Origin: Duganella phyllosphaerae
GTDB taxonomy: Bacteria; Pseudomonadota; Gammaproteobacteria; Burkholderiales; Burkholderiaceae_D
DNA: 64,000 nucleotides
Reading direction: 5' to 3'
Assembly (NCBI RefSeq): GCF_001758785.1
Contig: NZ_LROM01000092.1
Span: forward strand, 24,708 to 88,707
Part shown: one piece after another, positions 34,782-43,419 of the stretch
Layout of the letters: each line of letters begins with the position of its first letter
Numbering within the stretch: the stretch's first letter is position 1
Position numbers and translations under genes: made by a program
Notes under the pieces: generated by a model
What the model saw: the letters and a program-made list of their open reading frames with translations, nothing else
Databases searched by the model: none
Told to the model about the DNA's origin: nothing

Positions 34782-36218
34782 TACCCCTCCACCCAGTGCT
34801 GTCATCAGCAATGCATAGTTATCGAGTTGTTTGCTTGCCACTTGCGCCATCTGCTGCTGCTCGTTAAGCAAAGTCAGCTGTGCATTGATGACGTTGAGCG
34901 AGTCGGTCATGCCGGCTTGATAGGCCCGTTCTGCCAGCTGCTGCTGGCGCCGCGCCGACGCCAGGGCCTGCTGCGCCAGTTGGTCTTGCTGCTTGACCGA
35001 TTCGATCCGCACCAGTGCGTTGGCCACGTCCGACATGGCCTGGATCACCACGCCGTTGTACTGCTCGACGGCCACGTCGTACAGCGCAGTCTGGTTGCCG
35101 AGCTGGCTGCGCAGGCGGCCGCCCTCGAAGATCGGCAGACTGATCGCTGGCGTGACGCCGGCCATCTTGGCATGGCTTTCCAAAAAACGCGGGAAGCCCA
35201 GCGACTGCAAACCGACAAACGCCGCCAGGTTTACGTTCGGATAAAAGTCGGCCTTGGCGCTGTTGATGCGCGCACCGGCCGCTTCCACGCGCCAGCGCTG
35301 GGCCACGATATCGGGCCGGCGACCAACGAGTTCGGCAGGCAATGTGGCAGGCACGCGCGCTTCATTGCCGTCTTGCAGGGTCAGCGTCGGCCGGGCGATC
35401 GTTTCGCCGTCGCCCGGTCCTTTGCCGATCAGGGCTGCCAGCTGGTTGCGCAGCAGGGCGATCGAGGCGCCGATCTGCTCATGCTCGCGCTTGCCAGCTG
35501 GCAGCGTTGTTTCGATGTTGGCCACTTCCAGTTCGGTCGCCAGTCCCGCCGCGCGGCGCTGACGGGTGATCTCGAGAATGCGGTGGCGCTGTGCCAGGTT
35601 CTCGGCCACGCTGTCTTGCAGCGTGTAGTCGAGCGACAGCTGGATGTAGGCGCGCACGATTGCCGTTTCCAGCGTCAGGCGCGCCATCTGCGCTTCGGCC
35701 GAGGCCATGCGCACGTCGTCGAGCGCGGCGGCCAGCAGGTCGCGGTTGCGGCCCCACAGGTCGAGGTCATACGAGCCCGACAGCATGGCCGTGTTCTTCC
35801 ACGCGGTCTTGCCGGCCAGCGCGGCGGGAATGGCGCCGTTGCCCGTATAGAGTTCGCGGTCGATGCTGGCCGACGCATCCATTTTCGGCAGGGTGGCGGC
35901 ACGGGCCACGCCAGCGAGCGACTCGGCCTGGCGCACACGCGCTTCGGCAGCGCGCAGGTTGGGACTGCCGGCAATCGCGGTGGCCACCAGCGCGTTCAAC
36001 TGGTCGTCGTGCAGCGCTTGCCACCAGGCTTGCGCAGGCCAGGCCACGTCGGCGCCGGCGTCGGCAATCGCCTTGCCAGCATTGAGTTCCAACGGCTTGA
36101 TGGCGACTGCCTGCGGCTCGATCTTGCCCATGTCCGCGCACCCGGCCAGCACCGCCAGCGCACCCGCCAGCAATGCTGTAGCGAGGGGGCGGGCCGGTGG
36201 GCGGAAGGGCAATGTCAT
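34770..36218 (-). CDS. RND/efflux outer-membrane lipoprotein, NodT family
   Basis: 482 residues. Lipoprotein signal peptide with lipobox LAGC and Cys27. Two OEP (TolC-like) repeats: NLRAAEARVRQAESLAGVARAATLPKMDASAS, LAQRHRILEITRQRRAAGLATELEVANIE, and ARINSAKADFYPNVNLAAFVGLQSLGFPRFLESH, QQLAERAYQAGMTDSLNVINAQLTLLNEQQQ. It forms the trimeric outer-membrane channel for the HlyD/FUSC pump of the same operon. ATG 36218 chosen; GTG 36230 adds four residues. It begins 15 bases after the DUF4148 stop. Confidence 0.92.
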   Translation of the reverse strand: MTLPFRPPARPLATALLAGALAVLAGCADMGKIEPQAVAIKPLELNAGKAIADAGADVAWPAQAWWQALHDDQLNALVATAIAGSPNLRAAEARVRQAESLAGVARAATLPKMDASASIDRELYTGNGAIPAALAGKTAWKNTAMLSGSYDLDLWGRNRDLLAAALDDVRMASAEAQMARLTLETAIVRAYIQLSLDYTLQDSVAENLAQRHRILEITRQRRAAGLATELEVANIETTLPAGKREHEQIGASIALLRNQLAALIGKGPGDGETIARPTLTLQDGNEARVPATLPAELVGRRPDIVAQRWRVEAAGARINSAKADFYPNVNLAAFVGLQSLGFPRFLESHAKMAGVTPAISLPIFEGGRLRSQLGNQTALYDVAVEQYNGVVIQAMSDVANALVRIESVKQQDQLAQQALASARRQQQLAERAYQAGMTDSLNVINAQLTLLNEQQQMAQVASKQLDNYALLMTALGGGVKLD

Positions 36219-36233
36219 GGCAAAGACCACTGC

Positions 36234-36497
36234 TTAGCGGGCGACTTGTTTGCGGGTCTGGGCCACATCGAAGTCGGCCTCGGTTTCGAGCAGCGTGCCG
36301 TTCTTGCGCGCTTCGATCACTTGCGCCTGGACTTCGGCGCGGGTGAGCTGGTGCGGCTGGTCGGCCTTGGCGGCAACCGCGGTGGTGCCGGTGGCAGCTT
36401 CGGCAGCGAAGGCGCTGGTGACGGTGGTGGCAGTGGCGGCAATTGCGAAGACGACGGTGGCGGCAGCGCGCAGCAGGTCTTTGGTGGTGGTGCTCAT
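36234..36497 (-). CDS. DUF4148 small exported protein
   Basis: 87 residues. Signal peptide ~1-31 (VVFAIAATATTVTSAFAAEA), then the DUF4148 motif LTRAEVQAQVIEARKNGTLLETEADF. The family is common in Burkholderiales, usually one small periplasmic protein each; function unknown. AGGAG lies six bases before ATG 36497. As first gene of the efflux operon, downstream of a strong promoter, it may be the most highly made protein of the set. Confidence 0.88.
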   Translation of the reverse strand: MSTTTKDLLRAAATVVFAIAATATTVTSAFAAEAATGTTAVAAKADQPHQLTRAEVQAQVIEARKNGTLLETEADFDVAQTRKQVAR

Positions 36498-36533
36498 GAT
36501 GGCTCCTGGTGAGTGATGTTGTTGATGAATGTA

Positions 36534-36562
36534 ACTATATCTCTGAATAGTACATTTGTAAA
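36534..36562 (-). promoter_or_regulatory. Sigma-70 promoter of the efflux operon with overlapping dyad
   Basis: On the minus strand: TTTACA, 17 bases, TATAGT, about 37 bases before the DUF4148 start. ACTAT-N8-ATAGT (36534-36551) overlaps the -10 and spacer, a fitting place for MarR repression. Confidence 0.7.
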
Positions 36563-36691
36563 GTAAAGAATTCCTATCGGCACGATAGCGCTGCACTAAT
36601 CGGCGCCGAAGTGGGGTGGTATGAGCGTGTGCGCACCGAGCGTGGGCGTCGCCAGTGGTGCAATGGTGTTTTACAGTTGAAGGAGCAGATC

Positions 36692-37138
36692 ATGGCAGAC
36701 AGCACCCTGGACCCGGACTACATCCTCGGAGGTAACGACCGCAGCCTGGGCAGCGGACACGGCACCCGTGGCCTCGGACCGAGCGACAACTCCGACAGCG
36801 GCAGCGATGTGGCCAACGACCACGACCTGGCGCTCGACAGCGACACCGATTCGCAAGGCACCGGCGAGCGCATCGATGTCGGTTCGCAAACGCTGCAAGC
36901 CGGCGATGTCGGCTTCGACCACGTCGAAGCGATGCCCACCTCGGAGCGCCTGGTTGATGGCGACTTCCGCGACCCGGTGCCGCTCGATGAAGATGGCAGC
37001 GTGCCCGACGACCACCTCGGCGTCGAAGCCGAGCCCGACGACAGCCGCGGCGACAGCGATACCGAAGTGAAGGGCGATATCGAAGGCGGCGAGGAACTGG
37101 GCCGCCGCACCGGTGGCGTACCCACTGCGCGTCCTTAA
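36692..37138 (+). CDS. Acidic low-complexity protein, unknown function
   Basis: 148 residues, very rich in Asp, Glu, Ser and Gly, with few hydrophobic residues and no Cys. It starts MADSTLDPDYILGGNDRSLGSGHGTRGLGPSDNSDSG and ends EELGRRTGGVPTARP. It looks intrinsically disordered and strongly negative, like some stress or hydration-type proteins, but I recognise no family. AAGGAG before ATG 36692 is a strong ribosome-binding site, and a strong terminator follows, so it is likely a real, well-expressed gene. The 5' region is shared with the divergent efflux operon promoter. Confidence 0.75.
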   Translation: MADSTLDPDYILGGNDRSLGSGHGTRGLGPSDNSDSGSDVANDHDLALDSDTDSQGTGERIDVGSQTLQAGDVGFDHVEAMPTSERLVDGDFRDPVPLDEDGSVPDDHLGVEAEPDDSRGDSDTEVKGDIEGGEELGRRTGGVPTARP

Positions 37139-37152
37139 GTTTTAACGGACGT

Positions 37153-37189
37153 AAAAAAGCCCGAACCCTTTGCAGGGTTCGGGCTTTTC
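37153..37189. terminator. Bidirectional terminator between the acidic-protein gene and sodB
   Basis: AGCCCGAACCCT (37158-37169), loop TTGC, AGGGTTCGGGCT (37174-37185), with six A on the left and TTTTC on the right. It can end transcripts from both convergent genes. Confidence 0.92.
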
Positions 37190-37205
37190 TATGAGCCGGC
37201 TACAT

Positions 37206-37781
37206 TCAGTTGAAGTTAGCGGCTGCGAAGTCCCAGTTCGCCAGCGCGAAGAAGGTTTCCAGGTATTTAGGACGCACGTTGCGGTAGTCGATGTAGTAAG
37301 CGTGTTCCCACAGGTCGCAGGTGATGAGTGCTTTGGCATCGGTGGTCAGTGGGGTGGCGGCGTTCGAGGTGTTGACGATGTCGAGCGAACCGTCAGCCTT
37401 TTTCACCAGCCAGGTCCAGCTCGAACCGAAGTTGCCCACGGCCGACTTGGTGAATTCTTCCTTGAACTTGTCGAACGAACCCCACTTGGCGTTGATGGCG
37501 TCGGCCAGCGCGCCGCTCACGGCTTTACCGCCCGGGGTCAGGCTGTTCCAGTAGAAGGTGTGGTTCCACACTTGTGCCGAATTGTTGAAGACGCCGCCCG
37601 ACGATTTCTTGATGATTTCTTCCAGCGACAGGTTTTCGAACTCGGTACCCTTGATCAGGTTGTTCAGGTTGGTCACATAGGTCTGATGGTGCTTGCCGTA
37701 GTGGTATTCCAGCGTTTCTTGCGAGATATGTGGCGCCAGGGCGTCGATGGCATATGGCAGAGGTGGCAGGGTATGTTCCAT
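37206..37781 (-). CDS. sodB: Superoxide dismutase [Fe]
   Basis: 191 residues of the Fe/Mn SOD family. Metal ligands are His in [13 protein letters not shown], His in NHTFYWNSL, and Asp/His in [25 protein letters not shown] and FGSSWTWLV indicate the Fe-type of proteobacteria. Converts superoxide to peroxide and oxygen in the cytoplasm. GGAAG-like sequence precedes ATG 37781. In relatives sodB lies next to xseA; here LacI and glk are between them. Confidence 0.96.
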   Translation of the reverse strand: MEHTLPPLPYAIDALAPHISQETLEYHYGKHHQTYVTNLNNLIKGTEFENLSLEEIIKKSSGGVFNNSAQVWNHTFYWNSLTPGGKAVSGALADAINAKWGSFDKFKEEFTKSAVGNFGSSWTWLVKKADGSLDIVNTSNAATPLTTDAKALITCDLWEHAYYIDYRNVRPKYLETFFALANWDFAAANFN

Positions 37782-37907
37782 GGAGCTTCCTTTATGGGAT
37801 GGGGTTTATCAGAAACCAGGTGGTTTTTGGCGAAACGTCATTATTGTACGGGGGATGCCGCTTGGCTGCCAAAATGGCCCCGTTTGACGTGTGGGATCAA
37901 TTTGATC

Positions 37908-38927
37908 TCAGCGTACGCGGCGCGTGGTTTCTCTCACCACCAACTCGACAGGCGGGATCTCGCCCTGCACGGTGTCGCCATTGATCAGGCGCAGCAGCGC
38001 CTGGGTGGCGATGCGGCCCATGTCGTACATCGGCTGGCGCACGGTGGTCAGCGGCGGCGTCGTGTACGACGAGCCGGGCAGGTCATCGAAGCCGACCAGG
38101 GAGATATCGTCGGGCACGCGGATGCCCTTGCGGTACAGGGCCAGGCGCGCGCCGTAGGCGCTCAGGTCGTTGGCCGCAAACACGGCGGTAAATTGCTGGT
38201 GGGTGTCGAACAGGCGGTTCATGGCCATCATGCCGCTTGCCTCGTGGTAATTGCCTTCCACCACCAGCGCGGGGTCGATGTCGATCTGCGACTCTGCCAG
38301 CGCGCGGCGGTAGCCGGCCAGGCGCTCGTCGGCATCGTGGTTGTTGGTCGGGCCGGAAATGAAGGCGATGCGGCGATGGCCCAGTTCGACCAGGTGGCGC
38401 ACGGCCAGCCAGGCGCCGTATTCGTTGTCGGTTTTGAAACCCAGCGCCGTGCGGGTGTGCAGCGCGCGGCCGGTGGAGACGATCGGTCGCTGGCTGGAAA
38501 ATCCCAGCACGGCCTCGTCGGAAATGCGGCCCGACAGCAGGATGATGCCATCGACCTTGCGCGCCAGCAGCAGCCGCACGCGGTCCGCTTCCTCTTCCGC
38601 GTTCCAGTGGCCGCTGACGATGACCGATGCGTAGCCGGTGCCTTTCAGGCCGTCGTCGATGCCGCGCAGCGTTTCATCGAAGAACGGTGACGAAATATCC
38701 TGCACCACGATGCCGATGGTGAGCGAGCGGCCCTTTTTGAGCCCTTGCGCCATCTGGTTCGGTGCGAAGCTGACCTTGTCGATAGCGGCCAGCACGGCCA
38801 GGCGCTTGTCGTCGGACACCTTGGCGGTGCCGTTGAGGATGCGCGAGACGGTACTCGGTGATACCCCCGCCAGGCGGGCGACGTCCATTAATGTCGATGG
38901 GCCGGAGGAGGGGGAATGATCTGGCAA
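37908..38927 (-). CDS. LacI family transcriptional regulator
   Basis: 339 residues. N-terminal HTH TLMDVARLAGVSPSTVSRILNG with hinge helix (MAQGLKKGRS), then a periplasmic-binding-like ligand domain (TIGIVVQDISSPFFDETLRGIDDGLKGTGYASVIVSG, GIILLSGRI, AFISGPTNNHDADERLAGYRRAL, FAANDLSAYGARLALYRKGIRVPDDISLVGFDDL). It is divergent from glk, with a palindrome TGAAAACCTTTTCA (38952-38965) between them, so it probably controls glk and/or itself in response to a sugar. Confidence 0.92.
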   Translation of the reverse strand: MPDHSPSSGPSTLMDVARLAGVSPSTVSRILNGTAKVSDDKRLAVLAAIDKVSFAPNQMAQGLKKGRSLTIGIVVQDISSPFFDETLRGIDDGLKGTGYASVIVSGHWNAEEEADRVRLLLARKVDGIILLSGRISDEAVLGFSSQRPIVSTGRALHTRTALGFKTDNEYGAWLAVRHLVELGHRRIAFISGPTNNHDADERLAGYRRALAESQIDIDPALVVEGNYHEASGMMAMNRLFDTHQQFTAVFAANDLSAYGARLALYRKGIRVPDDISLVGFDDLPGSSYTTPPLTTVRQPMYDMGRIATQALLRLINGDTVQGEIPPVELVVRETTRRVR

Positions 38928-38951
38928 CGTGCAATCCTTGACGAAGTATTA

Positions 38952-38965
38952 TGAAAACCTTTTCA
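38952..38965. promoter_or_regulatory. Candidate LacI-type operator
   Basis: TGAAAA-CC-TTTTCA: perfect 6-bp arms around a 2-base centre, 25 bases before the LacI start and about 112 before glk. Size and symmetry fit LacI family sites. Confidence 0.6.
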
Positions 38966-38995
38966 GCGAAGAGTACCATATTTAGGGCCTTCACT

Positions 38996-39001
38996 TATAA
39001 T
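38996..39001 (+). promoter_or_regulatory. -10 element upstream of glk
   Basis: TATAAT, with no good -35 17 bases upstream. It would give a leader of about 70 bases for glk. Confidence 0.4.
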
Positions 39002-39076
39002 CGCCGGCAGATGTTCAGCCCAGGTTCAGCCAGGGCTTGGCTCAGCGTACAACAAAAATAATCAGAGGTCAGAGAC

Positions 39077-40066
39077 ATGGATTCGAATTTTTCCCACGGC
39101 ACCAGTGGCCCGCGCCTGCTGGCCGACATCGGCGGCAGCAGCGCCAGCTTTGCAGTGGAAACCGCACCGCAGCAGATCGACGCGGTCTGGGTGGCCGACT
39201 GCGCCGCGTATCCCACCCTGGGCGCAGCGCTGGTGGCGTACCTGTCGCAGCCGGCCACGGTGGCGGCGGGCGGCTACCAGGCGCGCTACGCCGGCATCGC
39301 GATTGCCAACCCGATCGACGGCGACTGGGTCACCATGACCAACCACCACTGGTCGTTTTCGATCGAGGCCGTGTGTTCGCAATTCAGCCTGAAGTCGCTG
39401 GTGGTGGTCAACGACCTGCGCGCGCTGGCGTCCGCGCTGCCGCACCTGGCGCCGGAAAACAAGCACCAGGTGGGCGGCGGCGCGCCGCGCGACGGCGCCG
39501 TGATCGGCCTGGTCGGCGCGGACGCGGGCCTGGGCGTGTCGTACCTGGTGCCGGTAGGCGAGCGCTGGCTGGCCATCGACAGCGAAGGCGGCCACACCAC
39601 GTTCGCGCCGATGAACGAGCGTGAAATCGACATCCTGCGCTACGCGCGCCGCCACCACGAGCACGTCTCGAGCGAGCGGCTGGTGTCGGGCATCGGCCTG
39701 GGGCTGGTGTACCGGGCGCTGTGCGAACGGGCGCGCATCGAGCCGCAGATCCTGACCACGCAGGAAATCGTCGAACGCGGCCTGCACAGGCTGTGCCCGG
39801 TGTGCGAAGAGACGCTCGAGGCGTTCTGCGAAATGCTCGGCACGGTGGCCGGCAACGTGGCGCTCACCCTCGGCGCCAAGGGCGGCATCTATATCGGCGG
39901 CCGCACGGTGCTGCAAATGAGCGCGTTTTTCGAACGCTCGGGGTTCCGCGCGCGGTTCGAGCAGAAGGGCAGGTTTTCGGACTACCTGGCGCATATTCCG
40001 ACGTACGTGATGACGGAAAAATACCCGGTGCTGATCGGCATGTCGGCGATGCTGTCGACGGATTAG
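39077..40066 (+). CDS. glk: Glucokinase family protein with altered phosphate-binding motifs
   Basis: 329 residues, aligning along the whole length with E. coli-type Glk. Kept: [14 protein letters not shown], the catalytic Asp113 (NDL, usually NDF), EGGH at 170-173 and [41 protein letters not shown]. Changed: phosphate-1 motif GGTNAR is GGSSAS (19-24), and GAGTGLG is GADAGLG (147-153). These contact the ATP phosphates, so kinase activity may be low, or the protein may sense glucose instead. The 3' end overlaps xseA by 4 bases. It is divergent from LacI, with a palindromic site between. Confidence 0.85.
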   Translation: MDSNFSHGTSGPRLLADIGGSSASFAVETAPQQIDAVWVADCAAYPTLGAALVAYLSQPATVAAGGYQARYAGIAIANPIDGDWVTMTNHHWSFSIEAVCSQFSLKSLVVVNDLRALASALPHLAPENKHQVGGGAPRDGAVIGLVGADAGLGVSYLVPVGERWLAIDSEGGHTTFAPMNEREIDILRYARRHHEHVSSERLVSGIGLGLVYRALCERARIEPQILTTQEIVERGLHRLCPVCEETLEAFCEMLGTVAGNVALTLGAKGGIYIGGRTVLQMSAFFERSGFRARFEQKGRFSDYLAHIPTYVMTEKYPVLIGMSAMLSTD

Positions 40067-41424
40067 CGAACCGCCGCCACCTCAACGACAGCCGCCCCCT
40101 CGGCCACTCGCACCCCCAGCGCACCTCCCGCCACGATCTGTCCTGGCGAGCGTACCACTGCCCCCGCCTCGTCGGTGACGATCGCATAGCCGCGCTCGAG
40201 CGTCCTCTGCGGATTCAACAACTCCAGTTGCGACGACAACGCCGCCAGTGCCGCGCGGCGCTGCTGCACCGTGCGCGCCATGCCGATGGCCGCGCGGTGG
40301 CGCAGTGCGGCCAGCGACGAGCGCGCGGCGCGGGTGTCGGGCGTGCAGGCGGCCATCCGTTCGCCCAGGCGGTCGAGCTGGTGGCGCGCGCGCGTGAGCG
40401 GCGCGCGGTTGGCGTGCATCATCGCGGTCGATAGCGCCAGCAACTTGAGGCGCTGCTGGCGGATCTGGGCGTTGGGGTTGAGCAGGCGCCGCGTGTAGCC
40501 GTCCAGCGTTTGCGTCGATTCCGACAGCGCGCGGCGCATGGCGCGGCGCAGGTCGGTGGCGTCGGTGCGCAGCGAGGCCAGCCAGTCGGCGCGCGGCGTG
40601 ACCGCCAGTTCGGCCGCCGCCGTGGGCGTGGCCGCGCGCAGGTCGGCGGCAAAATCGCAAATCGTGAAATCGGTCTCGTGGCCCACGCCCGAGATCACCG
40701 GCATGCGGCAGTTGGCCACCGCGTACGCCACGTCCTCGTCGTTGAACGACCATAAATCCTCGATGCTGCCGCCGCCGCGGCACACGATCAATACGTCGCA
40801 GTCGTTGCGCAGCGAGGCCGTGTCGATGGCAGCGGCGATTTTTTGCGCGGCCAGCTGGCCCTGCACCGGGGTGGGGTAGAGCACCACGTTGACGTGCGGC
40901 GCGCGGCGGCGCAGGGCGGTCAGCACATCGCGCAGCGCAGCGGCCTGCGGACTGGTGACGATGCCCACCGTGCGCGGAAACATGGGCAGCGCACGCTTGC
41001 GGTCGGGGTGGAACAGGCCGGCTGCATCGAGCTTCTGCTTCAAAAGCAAAAACGCCTCGAACAGCGTGCCGACCCCGGCGCGACGGATCGCCTCCACGTT
41101 GATCTGGTAATCGCCGCGGGCGCCGTACAGCGTGACCAGCGCGCGCACCTCGACCTTGTCGCCTTCGCGCGGGGTGAAGTTGGCGTACTGGGCGCGGCCC
41201 CGGAACATCACCGCGCGCACCTGCGCAGCGTTGTCCTTGAGCGTGAAGTACCAGTGGCCGGAACTGGCGCGGGTGAAATTGGAAATCTCGCCGGCGATCC
41301 AGGTCAGGGGAAACGAGCGTTCGAGCAGCCGCGCCACCGCCTGGTTGAGCGCGGAAACGGTGAGCACGGGCGTGCCGGCAGCAGTGAAATCGTGGGGTTC
41401 GTCGAAGTTCATCATTTCATTCAT
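40063..41424 (-). CDS. xseA: Exodeoxyribonuclease VII large subunit
   Basis: 453 residues. N-terminal OB-fold ([58 protein letters not shown]), catalytic core ([104 protein letters not shown]) and a long coiled-coil tail. With XseB it degrades single-stranded DNA to short oligomers. ATG 41424 ([10 protein letters not shown]) chosen; ATG 41439 lies inside a palindrome. A DnaA-like box and a 22-bp palindrome sit at its start. Confidence 0.95.
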   Translation of the reverse strand: MNEMMNFDEPHDFTAAGTPVLTVSALNQAVARLLERSFPLTWIAGEISNFTRASSGHWYFTLKDNAAQVRAVMFRGRAQYANFTPREGDKVEVRALVTLYGARGDYQINVEAIRRAGVGTLFEAFLLLKQKLDAAGLFHPDRKRALPMFPRTVGIVTSPQAAALRDVLTALRRRAPHVNVVLYPTPVQGQLAAQKIAAAIDTASLRNDCDVLIVCRGGGSIEDLWSFNDEDVAYAVANCRMPVISGVGHETDFTICDFAADLRAATPTAAAELAVTPRADWLASLRTDATDLRRAMRRALSESTQTLDGYTRRLLNPNAQIRQQRLKLLALSTAMMHANRAPLTRARHQLDRLGERMAACTPDTRAARSSLAALRHRAAIGMARTVQQRRAALAALSSQLELLNPQRTLERGYAIVTDEAGAVVRSPGQIVAGGALGVRVAEGAAVVEVAAVR

Positions 41425-41438
41425 GGAAACTATCCACA

Positions 41439-41460
41439 CTATGTGAATTTAGTCACATAG
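41439..41460. promoter_or_regulatory. 22-bp palindrome upstream of xseA
   Basis: CTATGTGA, 6 bases, TCACATAG: perfect 8-bp arms, 14 bases before the xseA start. Next to it CTATCCACA (41430-41438) is one base from a consensus DnaA box. It could be an operator or a hairpin in the leader. Confidence 0.5.
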
Positions 41461-41534
41461 CGGTCATCTTGTACAAAGGGCTGTAAGTATTATAGATAGG
41501 TCCATGATTTTAAACGAAAAACTTGAATGCCTGG

Positions 41535-41626
41535 TTTACTTGCATGTGGAAAAAACCCTTACGGATCAAGGACTTTGGCCGAGCGCGCCACGGTTACACA
41601 CAAAGTTATCCACAAAATGTGTTCAT
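41535..41626 (+). repeat. 93-bp DnaA-box repeat, isolated copy (E)
   Basis: Contains TTTAC, then GGATCAAGGACTTTG 28 bases later, then TTATCCACA (41606-41614) exactly 43 bases after that, framed by ACACA/TGTGT arms. The blocks and spacings match the four copies at 45458-46033, and the orientation is the same. It lies between xseA and the sulfotransferase stop. Confidence 0.75.
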
Positions 41627-41658
41627 TACTTGGGGACAGCCGTGGCGCGCGGCGCCTG

Positions 41659-42768
41659 CTAATCCGTCACTTCGAAGCTCGCCGGATCGAGCTCGTCGAG
41701 CGCGGCAGGGGCACTGCGTGCCGGTTCGGCCGCCTGCCTGGCCAGCCGCGCGCCCAGTTGCGCCAGGTAATCGGCGCGGCTGCGGCGCAGCACGTAGTCG
41801 CGGAAATTGGTCTGTTCCAGGTCGCGCCAGGCGCCTTCGCGCCCGGCCACCGAGCGCGCCAGCGCGTCCACGTGCATGGCGTCGGTAATCACGGCGTCGC
41901 CGCCGGACAGCCTGGCGTAGCCGTAGCGGTCCATGTACGGCCCGGTGATGGTTTCGATGACATTGATCTCGTCGGACGACAGCTGTTGCCTGAACTTGTC
42001 GATGTTGGCGGCGATCGGCGCATGGCAATTGGAGGACCAGAGCGCCGACAACTGGGCAATCTGGCGTGCTTCCGGCGAGGCGGCGACATCGAGCATGCGC
42101 GGCAGGAAGGCGATGCCGAGAAAGCGGCAGATCGTTTCCAGCGTCGCTTGCTGATGGGACAGAAAGTCTTCGTAGCGGATGGTCAGCACGCGGTCGGGAT
42201 AGCGCGCGGCCACCTGGTCGGCCGCCTGGTGCGCGCGCAGCCAGATGCGGGCATTGAGCAGGGTATCGAATTCGTGGATGATGGCGCGGTTCATCGACGC
42301 CACCTGGGCGCGCGGATCGCGGACCACGTTGATGAACAGCAGGTCCGGGTGCAGCGCCATCAGCTCGTCGGCGTCATGCACGCTGTCGAGCGACTTGTCC
42401 ATCACCACGCGGGCCTGGCGGCGCTGGCCGGCGCGCAGCAGCAGTTCCCACACGATGCTGTGGATGCTGCGCGGCCGGTGCCGGATCGCCTCGAAAATAT
42501 CGACCGGATCGAATGCCAGGTCGGGCCACTTGACCATGCTGGCCGCCTGCAGGCCGACCACGTCGACCACCATGCGAAAGTAGGCGTGGTCGTCGCGCAG
42601 GTCGCCGTACAGCGGCACCAGCGGCATCAGGTCGACGATGTGCAGCGGGTACGGCGAATAGAATTCGGGCGACAGGTTCAGCCGCAGGCGCAAGGCGTGG
42701 CTGCCGCAGCGGCGCAGCGGGATCATCAACACCGGACGCGGTCGTGCCGGCACTTGCACGGCGCTCAT
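41659..42768 (-). CDS. Sulfotransferase family protein
   Basis: 369 residues. PAPS-dependent sulfotransferase signatures: a 5'-phosphosulfate loop at the N-terminus (MIPLRRCGSHALRLRLNLS) and the 3'-phosphate motif INVVRDPRAQVASMNRAI, with RYEDFLSHQQATLETICRFLGI downstream. No signal peptide, so it acts in the cytoplasm. The acceptor is unknown; sugars, lipids or small exported metabolites are all possible. Its start overlaps the cysC stop (ATGA, 42765-42768), and CysC makes the sulfate donor PAPS, which strongly supports the call. Confidence 0.87.
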   Translation of the reverse strand: MSAVQVPARPRPVLMIPLRRCGSHALRLRLNLSPEFYSPYPLHIVDLMPLVPLYGDLRDDHAYFRMVVDVVGLQAASMVKWPDLAFDPVDIFEAIRHRPRSIHSIVWELLLRAGQRRQARVVMDKSLDSVHDADELMALHPDLLFINVVRDPRAQVASMNRAIIHEFDTLLNARIWLRAHQAADQVAARYPDRVLTIRYEDFLSHQQATLETICRFLGIAFLPRMLDVAASPEARQIAQLSALWSSNCHAPIAANIDKFRQQLSSDEINVIETITGPYMDRYGYARLSGGDAVITDAMHVDALARSVAGREGAWRDLEQTNFRDYVLRRSRADYLAQLGARLARQAAEPARSAPAALDELDPASFEVTD

Positions 42769-43403
42769 GCGGCCTCCCGCACGAAGCGCGGCGCCAGGTG
42801 CCGGTAGATTTGCGCGCAGCATTCTGCCACCGAGTGCGCGTCGGTGTCGAAGACCAGGCTCGGCTGCAGCGGCACTTCGTAAGGGGCGGAGACGCCGGTA
42901 AATTCCGCAATCAGGCCGGCGCGAGCCTTGCGGTACAAGCCCTTGGGGTCGCGTGCCTCGCACACCGCGCGCTGCGTGCTGAGGTAGGTTTCGATGAAGT
43001 TGCTTTCGCCGATGATCTGGCGCGCCATGTCGCGGTCCGCGCGCAGCGGCGAGATGAAGGCGCAGATGACGATCAGCCCGGCATCATTCATCAGCTTTGC
43101 CACCTCGGCGCTGCGGCGGATGTTTTCCTGGCGGTCAGCAGGTGAAAAGCCGAGGTCGCGGTTCAGGTGGTGCCGCAGATTGTCGCCGTCCAGCACGTAA
43201 GCGGCGCGACCCGCTTCGATCAGGCTGTGTTCGAGCGCGCAGGCCAGGGTGGATTTGCCGGCGCCGCTCAGGCCCGTGAGCCACACGGTCGCCGCTTGCT
43301 GGCCGAACTGGCGGCCGCGCTCGCTGGCGGTGACCTGCCCGGCATGCCAGAAGACCTGCGGCGCAGCGCCGGCCCGGTTATCGATCTTGTTCAATGCGAT
43401 CAT
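42765..43403 (-). CDS. cysC: Adenylyl-sulfate kinase
   Basis: Phosphorylates APS to PAPS with ATP. 212 residues. P-loop GLSGAGKSTLACALE (~45), DGDNLRHHLNRDLGFSPADRQENIRR (APS-binding), ICAFISPLRADRDMARQII and ARDPKGLYRKARAGLIAEFTG, all canonical CysC. ATG 43403 gives MIALNKID; longer in-frame starts run into the chemoreceptor gene. It is translationally coupled to a sulfotransferase, with no cysD/N or cysH near, so it seems dedicated to PAPS supply for sulfation rather than to sulfate assimilation. Confidence 0.94.
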   Translation of the reverse strand: MIALNKIDNRAGAAPQVFWHAGQVTASERGRQFGQQAATVWLTGLSGAGKSTLACALEHSLIEAGRAAYVLDGDNLRHHLNRDLGFSPADRQENIRRSAEVAKLMNDAGLIVICAFISPLRADRDMARQIIGESNFIETYLSTQRAVCEARDPKGLYRKARAGLIAEFTGVSAPYEVPLQPSLVFDTDAHSVAECCAQIYRHLAPRFVREAA

Positions 43404-43419
43404 GAAAGTACTCCTGGCG

